The notes: generated from the sequence alone by a model not told the origin. A stretch of DNA of 64,000 nucleotides from Polynucleobacter sp. MWH-UH24A (GCF_018687475.1 NZ_CP061292.1:1736001-1800000); one strand, 5' to 3'; shown: positions 40,286 to 49,582, counted from the stretch's first letter. Numbers and translations: made by a program.

Positions 40286-40930
40286 ATGCGACTTTCTCGA
40301 TACATCATTTATCTGTGGGTTGTTCGGGGTTTACTTCGCATACTGCCCTTTTTATTGATGGGCACCCTAACCTTGGCGACTTTCTGGCTAGTCAAACGGA
40401 GCACTCCACCAGAGTCACTCGCGCTTGCGCGCGTTCCTCAGCACGTGCCTGATTACATTCTCAAAAATGCATCCCTATCCAATCTCAATGAACAAGGACA
40501 GACAAAATACCGCGTTCTAGGGAAAAAATTGACTCACTACGAAGATGATGCATCAATTGATTTAGAACGGCCCCGGATTCGCATTTTTCAAGATCAAGGT
40601 GCGCCAGTTACGGTCCGTGCCGATCGCGGCCATGTTGACGGTGATTTAACGATTTTGGATCTATACGAAAATAGTGAAATATTTCGACCGGCTCAAGAGG
40701 CGATTGGAGATCGTAAGGCTGCTCCCCAATTACTTGCGCGCTCTAGCTACTTTCAGGTTTTAATCAATGATGATATTGTTCGAACCGATAAGCCATTAGA
40801 GCTTCAACAGGGAATGTCAATCATGAATTCAAGTGGTGGCGGAACGTTTAATAATGTTGATCACAGTGCCAGCCTCAAAGGCCAAGTACGTGGACGAATT
40901 GAGCCAAGTGAGCAAAAGGGGCGCAATTGA
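40286..40930 (+). CDS. lptC: LPS export bridge protein LptC
   Basis: The 214-residue protein has an N-terminal membrane anchor (about residues 15-37) and a periplasmic beta-jellyroll, consistent with LptC, which receives LPS from LptB2FG and passes it to LptA. DYILKNASLSNLNEQG is the start of the periplasmic domain. Position between kdsC and lptA supports the call as strongly as sequence, because LptC is weakly conserved. It overlaps lptA by four bases. Confidence 0.9.
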   Translation: MRLSRYIIYLWVVRGLLRILPFLLMGTLTLATFWLVKRSTPPESLALARVPQHVPDYILKNASLSNLNEQGQTKYRVLGKKLTHYEDDASIDLERPRIRIFQDQGAPVTVRADRGHVDGDLTILDLYENSEIFRPAQEAIGDRKAAPQLLARSSYFQVLINDDIVRTDKPLELQQGMSIMNSSGGGTFNNVDHSASLKGQVRGRIEPSEQKGRN

Positions 40931-41463
40931 GAGTTCTCATTTTTATTCTTGCTCTGAGTGCGCTGCCACTATCTACCCAAGCAAATCAGACTGATCGGGA
41001 CAAACCGCTCATTATTAATGCCGATCAAGTTGATTTTGATGATGTAAAACAAAAATACACTCTAACTGGCGATGTTCTTTTAATTCGTGGCAGCATGGTT
41101 GGTACTGGTGAGCGTGGTTTTATCCTAGTGACACCAGAGGGCTATCAAATGATTGATCTAAATGGTAAGTCTAATTTGCCAGCATCAATGCGCCAACGTC
41201 GCGAAACCTTACAAGATGAATTTATGCAAGGCATCGCTAAAGATATTCTTTATGATGATCAAAAGGAAAAGCTCTTGCTCGTTGGAAATGCCACTGTCAA
41301 GCGTCTCCTTAATATGCAAATGCTCGATCAGCTCCAAGGTTGGCAAATTGAATATGAGGATGTCAAAGAAAGCTATAAGATCAAACCGCAAAAATTGGAT
41401 TTAAATCGCCCCCCGGAATCAAGAGCAATCCTGTCACCCAGAAAGAAAGTTGTTATCAAATAA
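40927..41463 (+). CDS. lptA: LPS periplasmic transport protein LptA
   Basis: The 178-residue protein has a cleavable signal peptide (about 1-19, cut near STQA-NQ) and an OstA beta-jellyroll with [21 protein letters not shown]. It oligomerises into the periplasmic bridge for LPS. Translation starts with TTG overlapping the lptC stop by three bases, implying coupling. lptB follows one base after the stop. Confidence 0.93.
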   Translation: MRVLIFILALSALPLSTQANQTDRDKPLIINADQVDFDDVKQKYTLTGDVLLIRGSMVGTGERGFILVTPEGYQMIDLNGKSNLPASMRQRRETLQDEFMQGIAKDILYDDQKEKLLLVGNATVKRLLNMQMLDQLQGWQIEYEDVKESYKIKPQKLDLNRPPESRAILSPRKKVVIK

Positions 41464-41464
41464 G

Positions 41465-42217
41465 ATGGCTTCTGTATCTCCTTCAGTTCTTCAGGCGGTA
41501 TCGCTTCAAAAACGCTATGGCTCACGCACCGTTGTTCGCGATGTGAGTATTGAAGTATCGAGTGGTGAGGTAGTTGGTTTATTGGGCCCAAATGGTGCTG
41601 GTAAAACAACTTCGTTTTATATGATTGTTGGCTTAGTTCCTCTCGATGGTGGTGATATACGCTTAAATCAGAAAAAAATTAGCCATCTCCCCATCCATCA
41701 GCGTGCCCGAATGGGCCTATCCTACTTACCTCAAGAGGCCTCTGTTTTTCGTAAACTAAACGTGGCAGAAAATATACAAGCAGTACTAGAGCTTCAAGAA
41801 ACCAATGGCAAGCCGCTAAGTAAAAAACAAATCCAGGATCGTTTAGATGAGCTACTGGGTGAATTACAAATTAGTCACTTACGCAACAATCCGGCTCTCT
41901 CCCTATCCGGCGGAGAAAGGCGACGGGTTGAAATTGCAAGAGCGCTCGCTTCTTCCCCTAAATTTATTCTGCTCGATGAGCCATTTGCAGGCGTCGACCC
42001 AATTGCCGTAGGCGAGATTCAACGGATTGTCCGCTTTCTAAGAGACCGCCAAATCGGGGTCCTAATCACCGATCACAATGTGCGAGAAACCCTGGGTATT
42101 TGCGACCACGCTTACATCATTAGCGAAGGTAGCGTCCTAGCTGCAGGTAAGCCCGATGAGATTATCCAAAATGATGCGGTTCGAAGGGTTTATTTGGGTG
42201 AAAACTTCCGCATGTAA
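41465..42217 (+). CDS. lptB: LPS export ABC ATPase LptB
   Basis: The protein is about 250 residues. It is a cytoplasmic ATPase with Walker [16 protein letters not shown], signature [17 protein letters not shown], Walker [14 protein letters not shown] and the H-loop [11 protein letters not shown]. It powers extraction of LPS from the inner membrane with LptF/G, which are not in this window. I use ATG 41465, just after the lptA stop; the open frame extends to a TTG inside lptA. Confidence 0.97.
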   Translation: MASVSPSVLQAVSLQKRYGSRTVVRDVSIEVSSGEVVGLLGPNGAGKTTSFYMIVGLVPLDGGDIRLNQKKISHLPIHQRARMGLSYLPQEASVFRKLNVAENIQAVLELQETNGKPLSKKQIQDRLDELLGELQISHLRNNPALSLSGGERRRVEIARALASSPKFILLDEPFAGVDPIAVGEIQRIVRFLRDRQIGVLITDHNVRETLGICDHAYIISEGSVLAAGKPDEIIQNDAVRRVYLGENFRM

Positions 42218-42468
42218 GCTATTGCTTTTGTTGGTAAAAAATTTTACAAAAAATACTGCGCAGCAATAAATCGTACTCTCACATAAGGTTTTTATTGAAT
42301 TGATTGGTTTTAAATCAAATCACTGATAACCTAATTAAAAATCATCGAGTAAGCAGTCAATTTTTTAATCCTCTTTTTTTAAAGGACTCCTACCTTCACT
42401 TAAAACCTTTTTTATCTTCATTATTTTGAATAAATCATCTTTGTAGCTTTTCACTATGGAGGTTTGTA
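42218..42468. other. AT-rich gap where rpoN would be expected
   Basis: In many betaproteobacteria rpoN (sigma-54) lies between lptB and hpf. Here there are 251 bases with no open frame of useful size and no recognisable RpoN remnant. A weak dyad (TATTGCT with AGCAATA, about 42222-42269) lies just after lptB and could end its transcript. A GGAGG ribosome site for hpf ends the stretch. Confidence 0.6.
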
Positions 42469-42792
42469 ATGAATTTACGCATCAACAGCCGTCATCTCGA
42501 AATTACTCCAGGCATCCGCGATCACTTAGAAAATCGTCTTGAACGAATTCGAAAGCATTTTGATCATGTGATTGATGCCTCAGCATTTCTTATGGTTGAT
42601 AAAGCGAAAGAAAAGGGGCTCAGACAAACGGCTGAATTAACACTGCATCTGAAGGGTAAAGAATTATTTGCTCAGGCCCACCATGAGGATTTGTATCATG
42701 CAATGGATGCCGTTATCGACAAACTGGATCGACAAGTCATCAAGCACAAAGAACGAATTCAGGACCATCATCACGATAAACATCTGCAATAA
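42469..42792 (+). CDS. hpf: Ribosome hibernation-promoting factor (short form)
   Basis: The 107-residue protein has only the N-terminal beta-alpha-beta domain (MNLRINSRHLEITPGIRDHLE), so it is the short HPF type that joins 70S ribosomes into 100S dimers with RMF-like help or acts alone as a stabiliser. It ends in a His-rich tail. It is preceded by a strong GGAGG site. The classical position is downstream of rpoN, which is absent here. Confidence 0.93.
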   Translation: MNLRINSRHLEITPGIRDHLENRLERIRKHFDHVIDASAFLMVDKAKEKGLRQTAELTLHLKGKELFAQAHHEDLYHAMDAVIDKLDRQVIKHKERIQDHHHDKHLQ

Positions 42793-42825
42793 CGTTTAGT
42801 GTATTGACCCCTATAATCAGGGGTC

Positions 42826-43287
42826 ATGAACGTACTTAGTCGCCTATTCACTACTGACAGCATTCATTTGAATGCACAAGCGTCTAGTAAGACGCAAGCA
42901 TTTGAAATTGCTTGTCAGTATTTTGCGACCAAACTACAAATTCCATCCGATACCCTCTTAAGTTTCCTAAGCGCCCGAGAGGCCCTAGGGTCAACCGGTC
43001 TAGGATTTGGGGTAGCGATCCCCCACGGGAGAATTAAGGGTCTACAAGAGCCCTGTGCGGCTGTCTTTAAGCTCCTAACCCCAATTGAGTTTGGATCCCC
43101 AGACGGCAAACCTGTTTCGCTTCTTATTTTTCTCCTAGTCCCTGAAAATGCAACCCAAGCGCATCTTGAAATCCTAGCGGCAATTGCCCAACTTCTCACC
43201 AATCCTCAATCACGTGACCAGTTGCAAAATGAGACCGATCCTGAGAAAGTAAGGGACTTGATTTGCGATTGGGAGGCTTTGCAATGA
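42826..43287 (+). CDS. ptsN: PTS IIA-like nitrogen regulatory protein PtsN
   Basis: The 153-residue EIIA(Ntr) domain has the phosphorylated histidine in [15 protein letters not shown] (about residue 68). In the family it relays phosphate from the PTS(Ntr) to regulate potassium and stress functions. It overlaps hprK by four bases (ATGA). No PTS sugar permease is nearby, consistent with a purely regulatory system. Confidence 0.94.
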   Translation: MNVLSRLFTTDSIHLNAQASSKTQAFEIACQYFATKLQIPSDTLLSFLSAREALGSTGLGFGVAIPHGRIKGLQEPCAAVFKLLTPIEFGSPDGKPVSLLIFLLVPENATQAHLEILAAIAQLLTNPQSRDQLQNETDPEKVRDLICDWEALQ

Positions 43288-44270
43288 GCCAGCAACTTTT
43301 ACTTGAAGATGTCACAGCTCAACAAATCTTTGATGAGAATATTGGGGATTTAAAACTGTCTTGGATCAGCGGTCTAGAGGGCGCAGACCGAAAATTTAAC
43401 GCGGATGCTGTTCGGTCTGCCGCAGCTTCTTCGGATTTGGTTGGTCACTTGAATATGATCCATCCAAGCCGAATACAGATCTTTGGGAACCAAGAGATTG
43501 ATTACCACGCCAAACTACCAAGTGCTGAGCGCCAAACCCAAATCTCCGCCTTGATTGCCAGTAACCCGCCCTGCATCATTGTGGCCGATGGCTGTAATGC
43601 GGATGAGGAATTGCAACTTTATTGCCAACGCTCCTCCACACCCCTTTTTGCTACCAATACTTCTGCTGCGGAGGTCATTGATCACCTCCGGTTCTATTTA
43701 ACTAAGATTGGGGCACCTTGCATCACGATGCACGGGGTTTTTATGGATATCTTAGGCCTCGGCGTCTTAATTACTGGCGAATCCGGCTTAGGAAAGAGCG
43801 AATTAGGTCTTGAGCTAATTTCTCGGGGTCATGGTTTGGTGGCTGACGATGCCGTTGACTTTACTCGACTGGGACCCGATTACATTGAAGGTCGATGCCC
43901 AGAAATTTTGCGGGACTTGCTCGAAGTTCGGGGGCTTGGTTTATTGGACATTCGGACAATATTTGGTGAGACAGCAGTCCGCCGCAAATTGAAATTACGC
44001 TTAATTGTGCAATTGGTTCGTCGCAATGATGGTGAATTCGAACGCTTACCGATTGAGTCTCAGTTTGTTGAGGTTCTCGATATTCCGATTCGGACAGTAA
44101 AGATTCAGGTGGCTGCCGGACGAAATTTAGCGGTTCTTGTTGAAGCAGCTGTTCGCAATACGATTTTGCAACTGAGAGGCATTGATACGCTGAAGGACTT
44201 TATTGAGCGCCAACGCAATCAAATGAATCTTGATAGCGAAAATAATAAATCCCAAGGCCGTCTCTTATAA
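43284..44270 (+). CDS. hprK: HPr kinase/phosphorylase HprK
   Basis: The protein is about 328 residues. The N-terminal domain (about 1-135) precedes a catalytic domain with P-loop [14 protein letters not shown], followed by [13 protein letters not shown] and the signature segment [15 protein letters not shown]. It phosphorylates and dephosphorylates HPr on a serine. ATG 43284 overlaps the ptsN stop and has GGGAGG seven bases upstream, which settles it against earlier TTG codons. HPr itself is outside the window. Confidence 0.95.
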   Translation: MSQQLLLEDVTAQQIFDENIGDLKLSWISGLEGADRKFNADAVRSAAASSDLVGHLNMIHPSRIQIFGNQEIDYHAKLPSAERQTQISALIASNPPCIIVADGCNADEELQLYCQRSSTPLFATNTSAAEVIDHLRFYLTKIGAPCITMHGVFMDILGLGVLITGESGLGKSELGLELISRGHGLVADDAVDFTRLGPDYIEGRCPEILRDLLEVRGLGLLDIRTIFGETAVRRKLKLRLIVQLVRRNDGEFERLPIESQFVEVLDIPIRTVKIQVAAGRNLAVLVEAAVRNTILQLRGIDTLKDFIERQRNQMNLDSENNKSQGRLL

Positions 44271-44271
44271 G

Positions 44272-45144
44272 ATGCGTATCCAACTCATTACGGGTATCTC
44301 TGGTTCTGGAAAATCAGTCGCATTACGCGCATTTGAGGATGCTGGATACGATTGCGTTGATAACTTACCGGTATCACTGATCGAACAGTTGGTTGAGACA
44401 ATGGAAGGTGAGCGCTGTCAGCATATTGCGATTGCAATTGATGCTAGGCGCGGTGCGTCGATTTCTGAGTTACCTGCACTTCTAAAAAAGCTACGTCATC
44501 AACATCAGGTTGATGTCTTATTTTTAAATGCGGACACGAATACCTTAGTTCAGCGTTTCTCAGAAACACGCCGCCGTCACCCACTTTCCCATCCCAATCA
44601 GTCGAGCACCTTAATTGATGCGATTGAAAAAGAACGGGAGTTGCTTGCTCCATTATCCAGCGAAGCTCAACAAATTGACACTGGACACATTCCAGCCCAC
44701 ACCCTTCGACATTGGATTGCCGATCAATTAAAAGAGAGGCCTATTGGTTTGGCGCTGATATTTGAGTCATTTGCATTTAAAGGGGGTGTACCCAGTGAAG
44801 CAGATATTGTTTTTGATGTTCGTTGCCTCCCAAACCCCCATTACGAGGTAGCCTTACGCGATCAAAATGGTTTAGATCAAGCGGTTGCTGATTACTTATG
44901 TCAGTTTCCTGAAGTCTCACAAATGTTGACCGATATTGAGTCGCATATCCAAAAATGGTTACCGCATTATCTAAAAGATGGTCGCAGCTATCTCACCGTA
45001 GCAATTGGTTGCACTGGCGGACAGCATCGATCAGTCTATCTCGTCCATCAGTTGCAGCAATTTTTTTCTAAGGCAGCAATCAAAGACGTGTATGTCCTAG
45101 AGCGTCATCGTGAATTAGATTCTAAAAAGGTTCGTATTGGCTGA
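44272..45144 (+). CDS. rapZ: RNase adapter / nucleotide-binding protein RapZ
   Basis: The protein is about 290 residues, starting MRIQLITGISGSGKSVALRAFED with a P-loop, and ending in the conserved C-terminal domain with SYLTVAIGCTGGQHRSVY and VYVLERHRELD. In enterobacteria it targets GlmZ RNA to RNase E and senses glucosamine-6-phosphate. Start ATG 44272 comes one base after the hprK stop. Its last 40 bases are also coding for mutY on the other strand. Confidence 0.94.
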   Translation: MRIQLITGISGSGKSVALRAFEDAGYDCVDNLPVSLIEQLVETMEGERCQHIAIAIDARRGASISELPALLKKLRHQHQVDVLFLNADTNTLVQRFSETRRRHPLSHPNQSSTLIDAIEKERELLAPLSSEAQQIDTGHIPAHTLRHWIADQLKERPIGLALIFESFAFKGGVPSEADIVFDVRCLPNPHYEVALRDQNGLDQAVADYLCQFPEVSQMLTDIESHIQKWLPHYLKDGRSYLTVAIGCTGGQHRSVYLVHQLQQFFSKAAIKDVYVLERHRELDSKKVRIG

Positions 45145-46220
45145 GGCAAGCCATACTCCATCAATCGACTAGTGCAAACCCAATTGAGTGAAGCGCCTGC
45201 GCATGGCCATTTTCGCTTGAGCTGAATGACCCAAGGTTGCATTTGCAGACGACGATGACTAAAAACATGCTCGATTGCATGGCTCTCTTCAATTGAAACG
45301 ATCGAGTCTATGTCGTTTTTGGATAGATGGTTTGCAAGGCAAGTTTGATTCAGTAAGTCTTTGACATCAATCGATTTCGGGTGAATGATCTTTTCTGCTA
45401 AAGGCTCCCAAGGGGTCTCTATCAAAGAATAAAGACCACCCCAAATCGCTTTTACAGGTCGCTTCTCAAGCAACACCTCATCGTGATGACGAATCAAAAA
45501 GATGTGGGTTGTGAATATTGGGGATGGCTTTTTCTTCTTTTTTGCTGGAATACGATCCACCAGACCAAGTTCATATGCCTTGCACTCACTCATCATTGGG
45601 CACGACCGGTCCTGACTTAGGCATTTGGCAATCTTCGGAGTGCACCAAGTAGCACCAAAGTCCATAAGCGCTTGTGTATATAGGGGCATTTGAGACTTTG
45701 ACTTGGGAAGAATGGCGCCTGCATGCTCCCAAAGTAATTGCACAGTCTTGTTCCTTTGCTGATCACTGGTAATGCCAAAGAAACGACTAATCACTCGCTT
45801 AACATTGACATCGAGGATTGGAGCACGCTCCTCAAATGCAAAGGCAGCAATCGCACCTGCCGTGGATCGGCCAATCCCAGGTAATGTCTCAAGCTCTTGG
45901 GCCGTATTGGGAAACTTCCCCGCATACTTTGCCATGACCTCTTGTGCACAGCGATGAAGATTGCGCGCACGCGAGTAGTACCCTAACCCACTCCACAAGG
46001 CCATGACTGCATCTAAATCTGCGATTGCCAGCGCTTTAACCGTTGGAAATTGACGCATAAAAAGTGGGTATCGCTCGATCACCGTGCTAACCTGAGTCTG
46101 TTGCAACATAATCTCCGAAACCCAAATTGCATATGGGTCTTTGTGACCCTGCCAAGGCAGACCTTGACGACCATATTGCTTTGACCAACGTATCAAAGCC
46201 TGGGAGAAACGAAATCCCAT
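45105..46220 (-). CDS. mutY: Adenine DNA glycosylase MutY
   Basis: The protein is about 371 residues. It removes adenine mispaired with 8-oxoguanine. The catalytic Glu is in SEIMLQQTQVSTV, the helix-hairpin-helix in LPGIGRSTAGAIAAF, and the catalytic Asp in ILDVNVKR. The Fe-S loop has four cysteines (near 193, 200, 207 and 213) with spacing C-x6-C-x6-C-x5-C rather than the usual C-x6-C-x2-C-x5-C. A Nudix-like C-terminal domain follows. ATG 46220 lies two bases after the mutM stop; a TTG inside mutM is the alternative. Confidence 0.94.
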   Translation of the reverse strand: MGFRFSQALIRWSKQYGRQGLPWQGHKDPYAIWVSEIMLQQTQVSTVIERYPLFMRQFPTVKALAIADLDAVMALWSGLGYYSRARNLHRCAQEVMAKYAGKFPNTAQELETLPGIGRSTAGAIAAFAFEERAPILDVNVKRVISRFFGITSDQQRNKTVQLLWEHAGAILPKSKSQMPLYTQALMDFGATWCTPKIAKCLSQDRSCPMMSECKAYELGLVDRIPAKKKKKPSPIFTTHIFLIRHHDEVLLEKRPVKAIWGGLYSLIETPWEPLAEKIIHPKSIDVKDLLNQTCLANHLSKNDIDSIVSIEESHAIEHVFSHRRLQMQPWVIQLKRKWPCAGASLNWVCTSRLMEYGLPQPIRTFLESNSR

Positions 46221-46222
46221 AC

Positions 46223-47059
46223 CTATCGTTTTTGGCACTGAGGGCAATAGTAGGTCGAGCGCTGATTCTGGGTAATTTGCCGAATCGGTGTTTTACACAC
46301 CCGACAAGGTTCGTTGGCTCGATCGTAAACTTTAGTTTGCATCATGAAGTAACCCGGTTCACCGTGCGCATCCACAAAATCGCGCAGGCTACTTCCACCG
46401 GCTGCAATGGCTTTCTTTAAAATGGTTCGGACAGCATGGGCCAACCGCTCACATTGAGCTTTGGTTAACTTACCTGCGGATACGCCTGGGTGAATCCCCG
46501 CTTCGAACAAGGATTCCGAGCAATAAATGTTGCCGACGCCAACCACCGCTTGCCCAGCCAACAAAAATGCTTTTACTGAAACACTCCGCTTACGAGAATA
46601 CTGATATAAACGTGTTGCACCCAATTGCCCAGCAAACTCCTCGGCAAGCGGCTCCGGCCCTAATTTTTGAATTAAAGAGTGATGCAGTACATCGCCCTTG
46701 GTGGCTGGGTGCCATAAGACAGCGCCAAATTTTCGGGGGTCGTGGAGTCGTAAAGTAAGTTGATCGAAATGAATCACGACCCGATCGTGTGGCTTTAGGG
46801 GATCCTTCCGCGCTAGCACACGCAGTACCCCGGTCATACCCAAGTGAATGATCAAGTAGCCATTGGTCATTTTGAGTAATAAATACTTCCCCCGGCGTTC
46901 GATCACATCAAGCCGTTGGCCCATCAGAATTTTTGGCAAGCCCCGAGGAACAGGCCAACGCAGTCGCCCATCAATTACATCCACATGGGTGATCTGGCGC
47001 CCCTCTAGGTGTGGCTTGATTCCCAAGCGAGTGACTTCGACTTCTGGTAATTCTGGCAT
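46223..47059 (-). CDS. mutM: Formamidopyrimidine-DNA glycosylase MutM/Fpg
   Basis: The 278-residue protein starts with the catalytic PELPEVEV (Pro2 nucleophile, Glu3), contains VGVGNIYCSESLF in the H2TH region, and ends with a zinc finger with cysteines in CRVCKTPI and YYCPQCQ. It excises 8-oxoguanine. With mutY directly downstream it forms an oxidised-guanine repair operon. It is divergent from the TPR-LolB gene across about 30 bases. Confidence 0.97.
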   Translation of the reverse strand: MPELPEVEVTRLGIKPHLEGRQITHVDVIDGRLRWPVPRGLPKILMGQRLDVIERRGKYLLLKMTNGYLIIHLGMTGVLRVLARKDPLKPHDRVVIHFDQLTLRLHDPRKFGAVLWHPATKGDVLHHSLIQKLGPEPLAEEFAGQLGATRLYQYSRKRSVSVKAFLLAGQAVVGVGNIYCSESLFEAGIHPGVSAGKLTKAQCERLAHAVRTILKKAIAAGGSSLRDFVDAHGEPGYFMMQTKVYDRANEPCRVCKTPIRQITQNQRSTYYCPQCQKR

Positions 47060-47088
47060 CGGTATATTGTAGTTTCGGGGATTAGAAT

Positions 47089-48594
47089 GTGCTGATGGGT
47101 AACCGATTTACTTTCATTTTGGCAAAACTGCGTCTGAAGCATCTATTGCTTTGGGCTGCTTGGTGCTGCTCTTTGGGTTTTATCCCACTCACTTCAGCAC
47201 AGACCAAAGGGGCCACGAGTGAGCAGGTGTTTGAAATACTTGCTTCTGAAATTGCTCTACAACGTGGTGAGGCTGGATTGGCCTATCAAACCTACCTGAG
47301 TCTGGCACGTCAAACCGCCGATCCCGCCTTAGCTCAACGCGCGATGGAGATTGCAATTGCAGCGAATGCGGCGGATCTTGCTTTAATCGCTGCACAAACT
47401 TGGGATGAATTATCAAAGCCTGGTCAAAGTAAGCCTAAAGAAGTATTGGTCACTCTGCTGATGCTCAATCAACGGTGGTCTGATGCTGTTGCACCAGCGA
47501 TCGCTCTTCTAAAGGGACAAAGCCTTAAAGAGCGTGAACAAATTTTGCAACAGTGGCAGAGCTTATTGAGTCGGGCTCAAGATGAGGGTGCAGCTTTAAA
47601 CGCGTATTACAGAATTGTTGCGGCCCTGGTTCCGCCCCCTACCAATCCACAAATTTTATATACCTATGCTCTAGCAGCCGAAAAGTCTGGTCAGTTTGAG
47701 GTGATGGAAAAAACGTTACGAACCATCATCGAGCGCAATCCAAATGATATTCAAGCACTCAATGCGCTTGGGTACTCCTTGGCCGACCGAAACATCCGAC
47801 TTAAAAATGCCTATGAGCTTATCCTTAAAGCCCATAACCTGGATCCCAAAGATCCCTTTATTTTAGATAGTTTGGGTTGGGTTAATTTTCGCTTAGGCAA
47901 TAAAGAACTTGCCTTAAAACAGCTTCAAGACGCATTTCGGATTAAACCTGAGGCAGATATTGCTGCTCATCTTGGCGAAGTGCTGTGGATCCTAAATCGG
48001 CCCATTGAAGCAGAGGAAGCTTGGCGACAAGGCGAGCTAATCGATGCGAATAATGCCACCCTCCGGGAGACCTTAAAGCGCCTAAAACCATCTTGGGCAA
48101 TCTCTATGGATATCGTCGCCAGTCAATGGGATGGTCGTTTTGCAGTGAGAGCAAGTGATCGACCTACTAACAATAATCAAGGCGGATCGGGTAGCTTTAC
48201 TCTCACCAAAAATGGCTTAAGCGACACCCTAGAAATTCGAGGGCCAATGGGCGGTGCAATTGCCAAAATTACAATTAACCCCGGTGAAGCGATCCTAGAA
48301 CGGGATGGCAAAAAAGTGAGTGCCATTGATGCAGATACCTTAATTCAGAATACCTTAGGGTTACCACTTCCTGCGCGGGGTTTATCCAATTGGCTCAATG
48401 GACAACTACGTGCCGGCAGCCCGGCGCGACTTGAACGTGATAATCAGGGTCAAGTAAAGCGTATCTCCCAAGATGGATGGGATTTGGCCTACGTGTGGAA
48501 TGAAAGCAAGAAGATCGAGCGCCTCACCATGACCAGAAACACGAATACTGGCTCGATTGATGTGCGCTTAATTTTTGATCAAGTGAATGAGTAA
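47089..48594 (+). CDS. Fusion of a TPR protein with a LolB outer-membrane lipoprotein-insertion domain
   Basis: The protein is 501 residues. An N-terminal signal peptide (about 1-37, possible cut after LTSA) leads into helical TPR-like repeats (about 43-332) with NPNDIQALNALGYSLADRN and DPFILDSLGWVNFRLG. Residues about 347-500 form a LolB-like domain: WDGRFAVR, LEIRGPMGGAIAKI, LGLPLPARGLSNWLNG and ISQDGWDLAYVW. No second signal or lipobox cysteine precedes the LolB part. In relatives a TPR gene and lolB are separate neighbours ahead of ispE. GTG 47089 and ATG 47095 are both possible starts. It overlaps ispE by eight bases. Confidence 0.85.
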   Translation: MLMGNRFTFILAKLRLKHLLLWAAWCCSLGFIPLTSAQTKGATSEQVFEILASEIALQRGEAGLAYQTYLSLARQTADPALAQRAMEIAIAANAADLALIAAQTWDELSKPGQSKPKEVLVTLLMLNQRWSDAVAPAIALLKGQSLKEREQILQQWQSLLSRAQDEGAALNAYYRIVAALVPPPTNPQILYTYALAAEKSGQFEVMEKTLRTIIERNPNDIQALNALGYSLADRNIRLKNAYELILKAHNLDPKDPFILDSLGWVNFRLGNKELALKQLQDAFRIKPEADIAAHLGEVLWILNRPIEAEEAWRQGELIDANNATLRETLKRLKPSWAISMDIVASQWDGRFAVRASDRPTNNNQGGSGSFTLTKNGLSDTLEIRGPMGGAIAKITINPGEAILERDGKKVSAIDADTLIQNTLGLPLPARGLSNWLNGQLRAGSPARLERDNQGQVKRISQDGWDLAYVWNESKKIERLTMTRNTNTGSIDVRLIFDQVNE

Positions 48595-49465
48595 TCACCT
48601 CGAGCTTCTTGCTCCAGCCAAAATTAATTTATTTCTTCATGTAACCGGTCGACGTCCAAACGGATATCACGAACTTCAATCCGTGTTTCAGTTGGTAGAT
48701 TGGTGTGATCGATTGTGTTTTAGTACGACCGATCGAGACACAATTATTCGACATGGCGGCGACCCAACTGTTCCCCCTGAAAAAGATTTGGTCGTGCGTG
48801 CTGCCCAATTACTGAAAAGCCACACGAACTATCCATACGGAGTTGAAATTCATCTTAAAAAAAATATTCCGATTGGGGCAGGCTTAGGTGGAGGATCATC
48901 CGATGCGGCCACCGTGTTGATTGCTTTGAACCAACTCTGGAATCTTCATCTCCCTAAAACTGAATTGAGTGAACTTGGATTGCAGTTAGGTGCCGATGTG
49001 CCATTCTTTTTATTTGGTCACAATGCATTTGTACAGGGAATTGGCGAGCAACTTGAATGCATTGATTTACCAAATCAAGAGTTCCTAATTATTTTTCCAG
49101 GACACTCCGTGTCAACCCAAACCGTCTTTCAATCCGATCAATTGACCCGAAATCATGCTCCGATTACAATAGTAGACTTTCTCGCAAATACTGGTGATGT
49201 TGGGCAATTCACAAACGACCTACAACCAGTGGCTTGTGAGCTCTGCCCTGAAGTAAATCGAGCATTAAATTGGTTAGCTCAAACGCTCCCAGATGCTACT
49301 CGTCGAATGTCTGGATCGGGTAGTAGTGTGTTTGCCGTCCTACCAGAATCGATCAAGCGATACGATCTGGAACAAAAGATGCTCAATCTTCCCTCAGGGT
49401 GGGTGGGTCGGCTTGTTCGGGGACTAAAACAAAATCCCGCTTACAATTCGGTTTTATCAGTATGA
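48587..49465 (+). CDS. ispE: 4-diphosphocytidyl-2-C-methyl-D-erythritol kinase IspE
   Basis: This 292-residue GHMP kinase of the MEP isoprenoid pathway shows LLAPAKINLFLHVTGRRPNGYH, the ATP loop PIGAGLGGGSSDAATVL, and the C-terminal RMSGSGSSVFAVL. It starts inside the end of the TPR-LolB gene (overlap of eight bases), so translation is probably coupled. A tRNA gene follows seven bases after its stop. Confidence 0.96.
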   Translation: MSNHLELLAPAKINLFLHVTGRRPNGYHELQSVFQLVDWCDRLCFSTTDRDTIIRHGGDPTVPPEKDLVVRAAQLLKSHTNYPYGVEIHLKKNIPIGAGLGGGSSDAATVLIALNQLWNLHLPKTELSELGLQLGADVPFFLFGHNAFVQGIGEQLECIDLPNQEFLIIFPGHSVSTQTVFQSDQLTRNHAPITIVDFLANTGDVGQFTNDLQPVACELCPEVNRALNWLAQTLPDATRRMSGSGSSVFAVLPESIKRYDLEQKMLNLPSGWVGRLVRGLKQNPAYNSVLSV

Positions 49466-49471
49466 GGCAGT

Positions 49472-49548
49472 AGGGGAGTCGCCAAGTTGGTCAAGGCACC
49501 GGATTTTGATTCCGGCATGCGAGGGTTCGAGTCCTTCCTCCCCTGCCA
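49472..49548 (+). tRNA. tRNA-Gln (anticodon TTG)
   Basis: A complete 77-base cloverleaf: acceptor AGGGGAG with CTCCCCT, anticodon stem CCGGA with TCCGG, loop TTTTGAT giving anticodon TTG at 49506-49508, T-loop TTCGAGT, discriminator G and encoded CCA. It lies between ispE and prs, its usual place in this group. Confidence 0.97.
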
Positions 49549-49582
49549 CTGTTATGCTGGTTAACCAATACTAGTTAAGACC

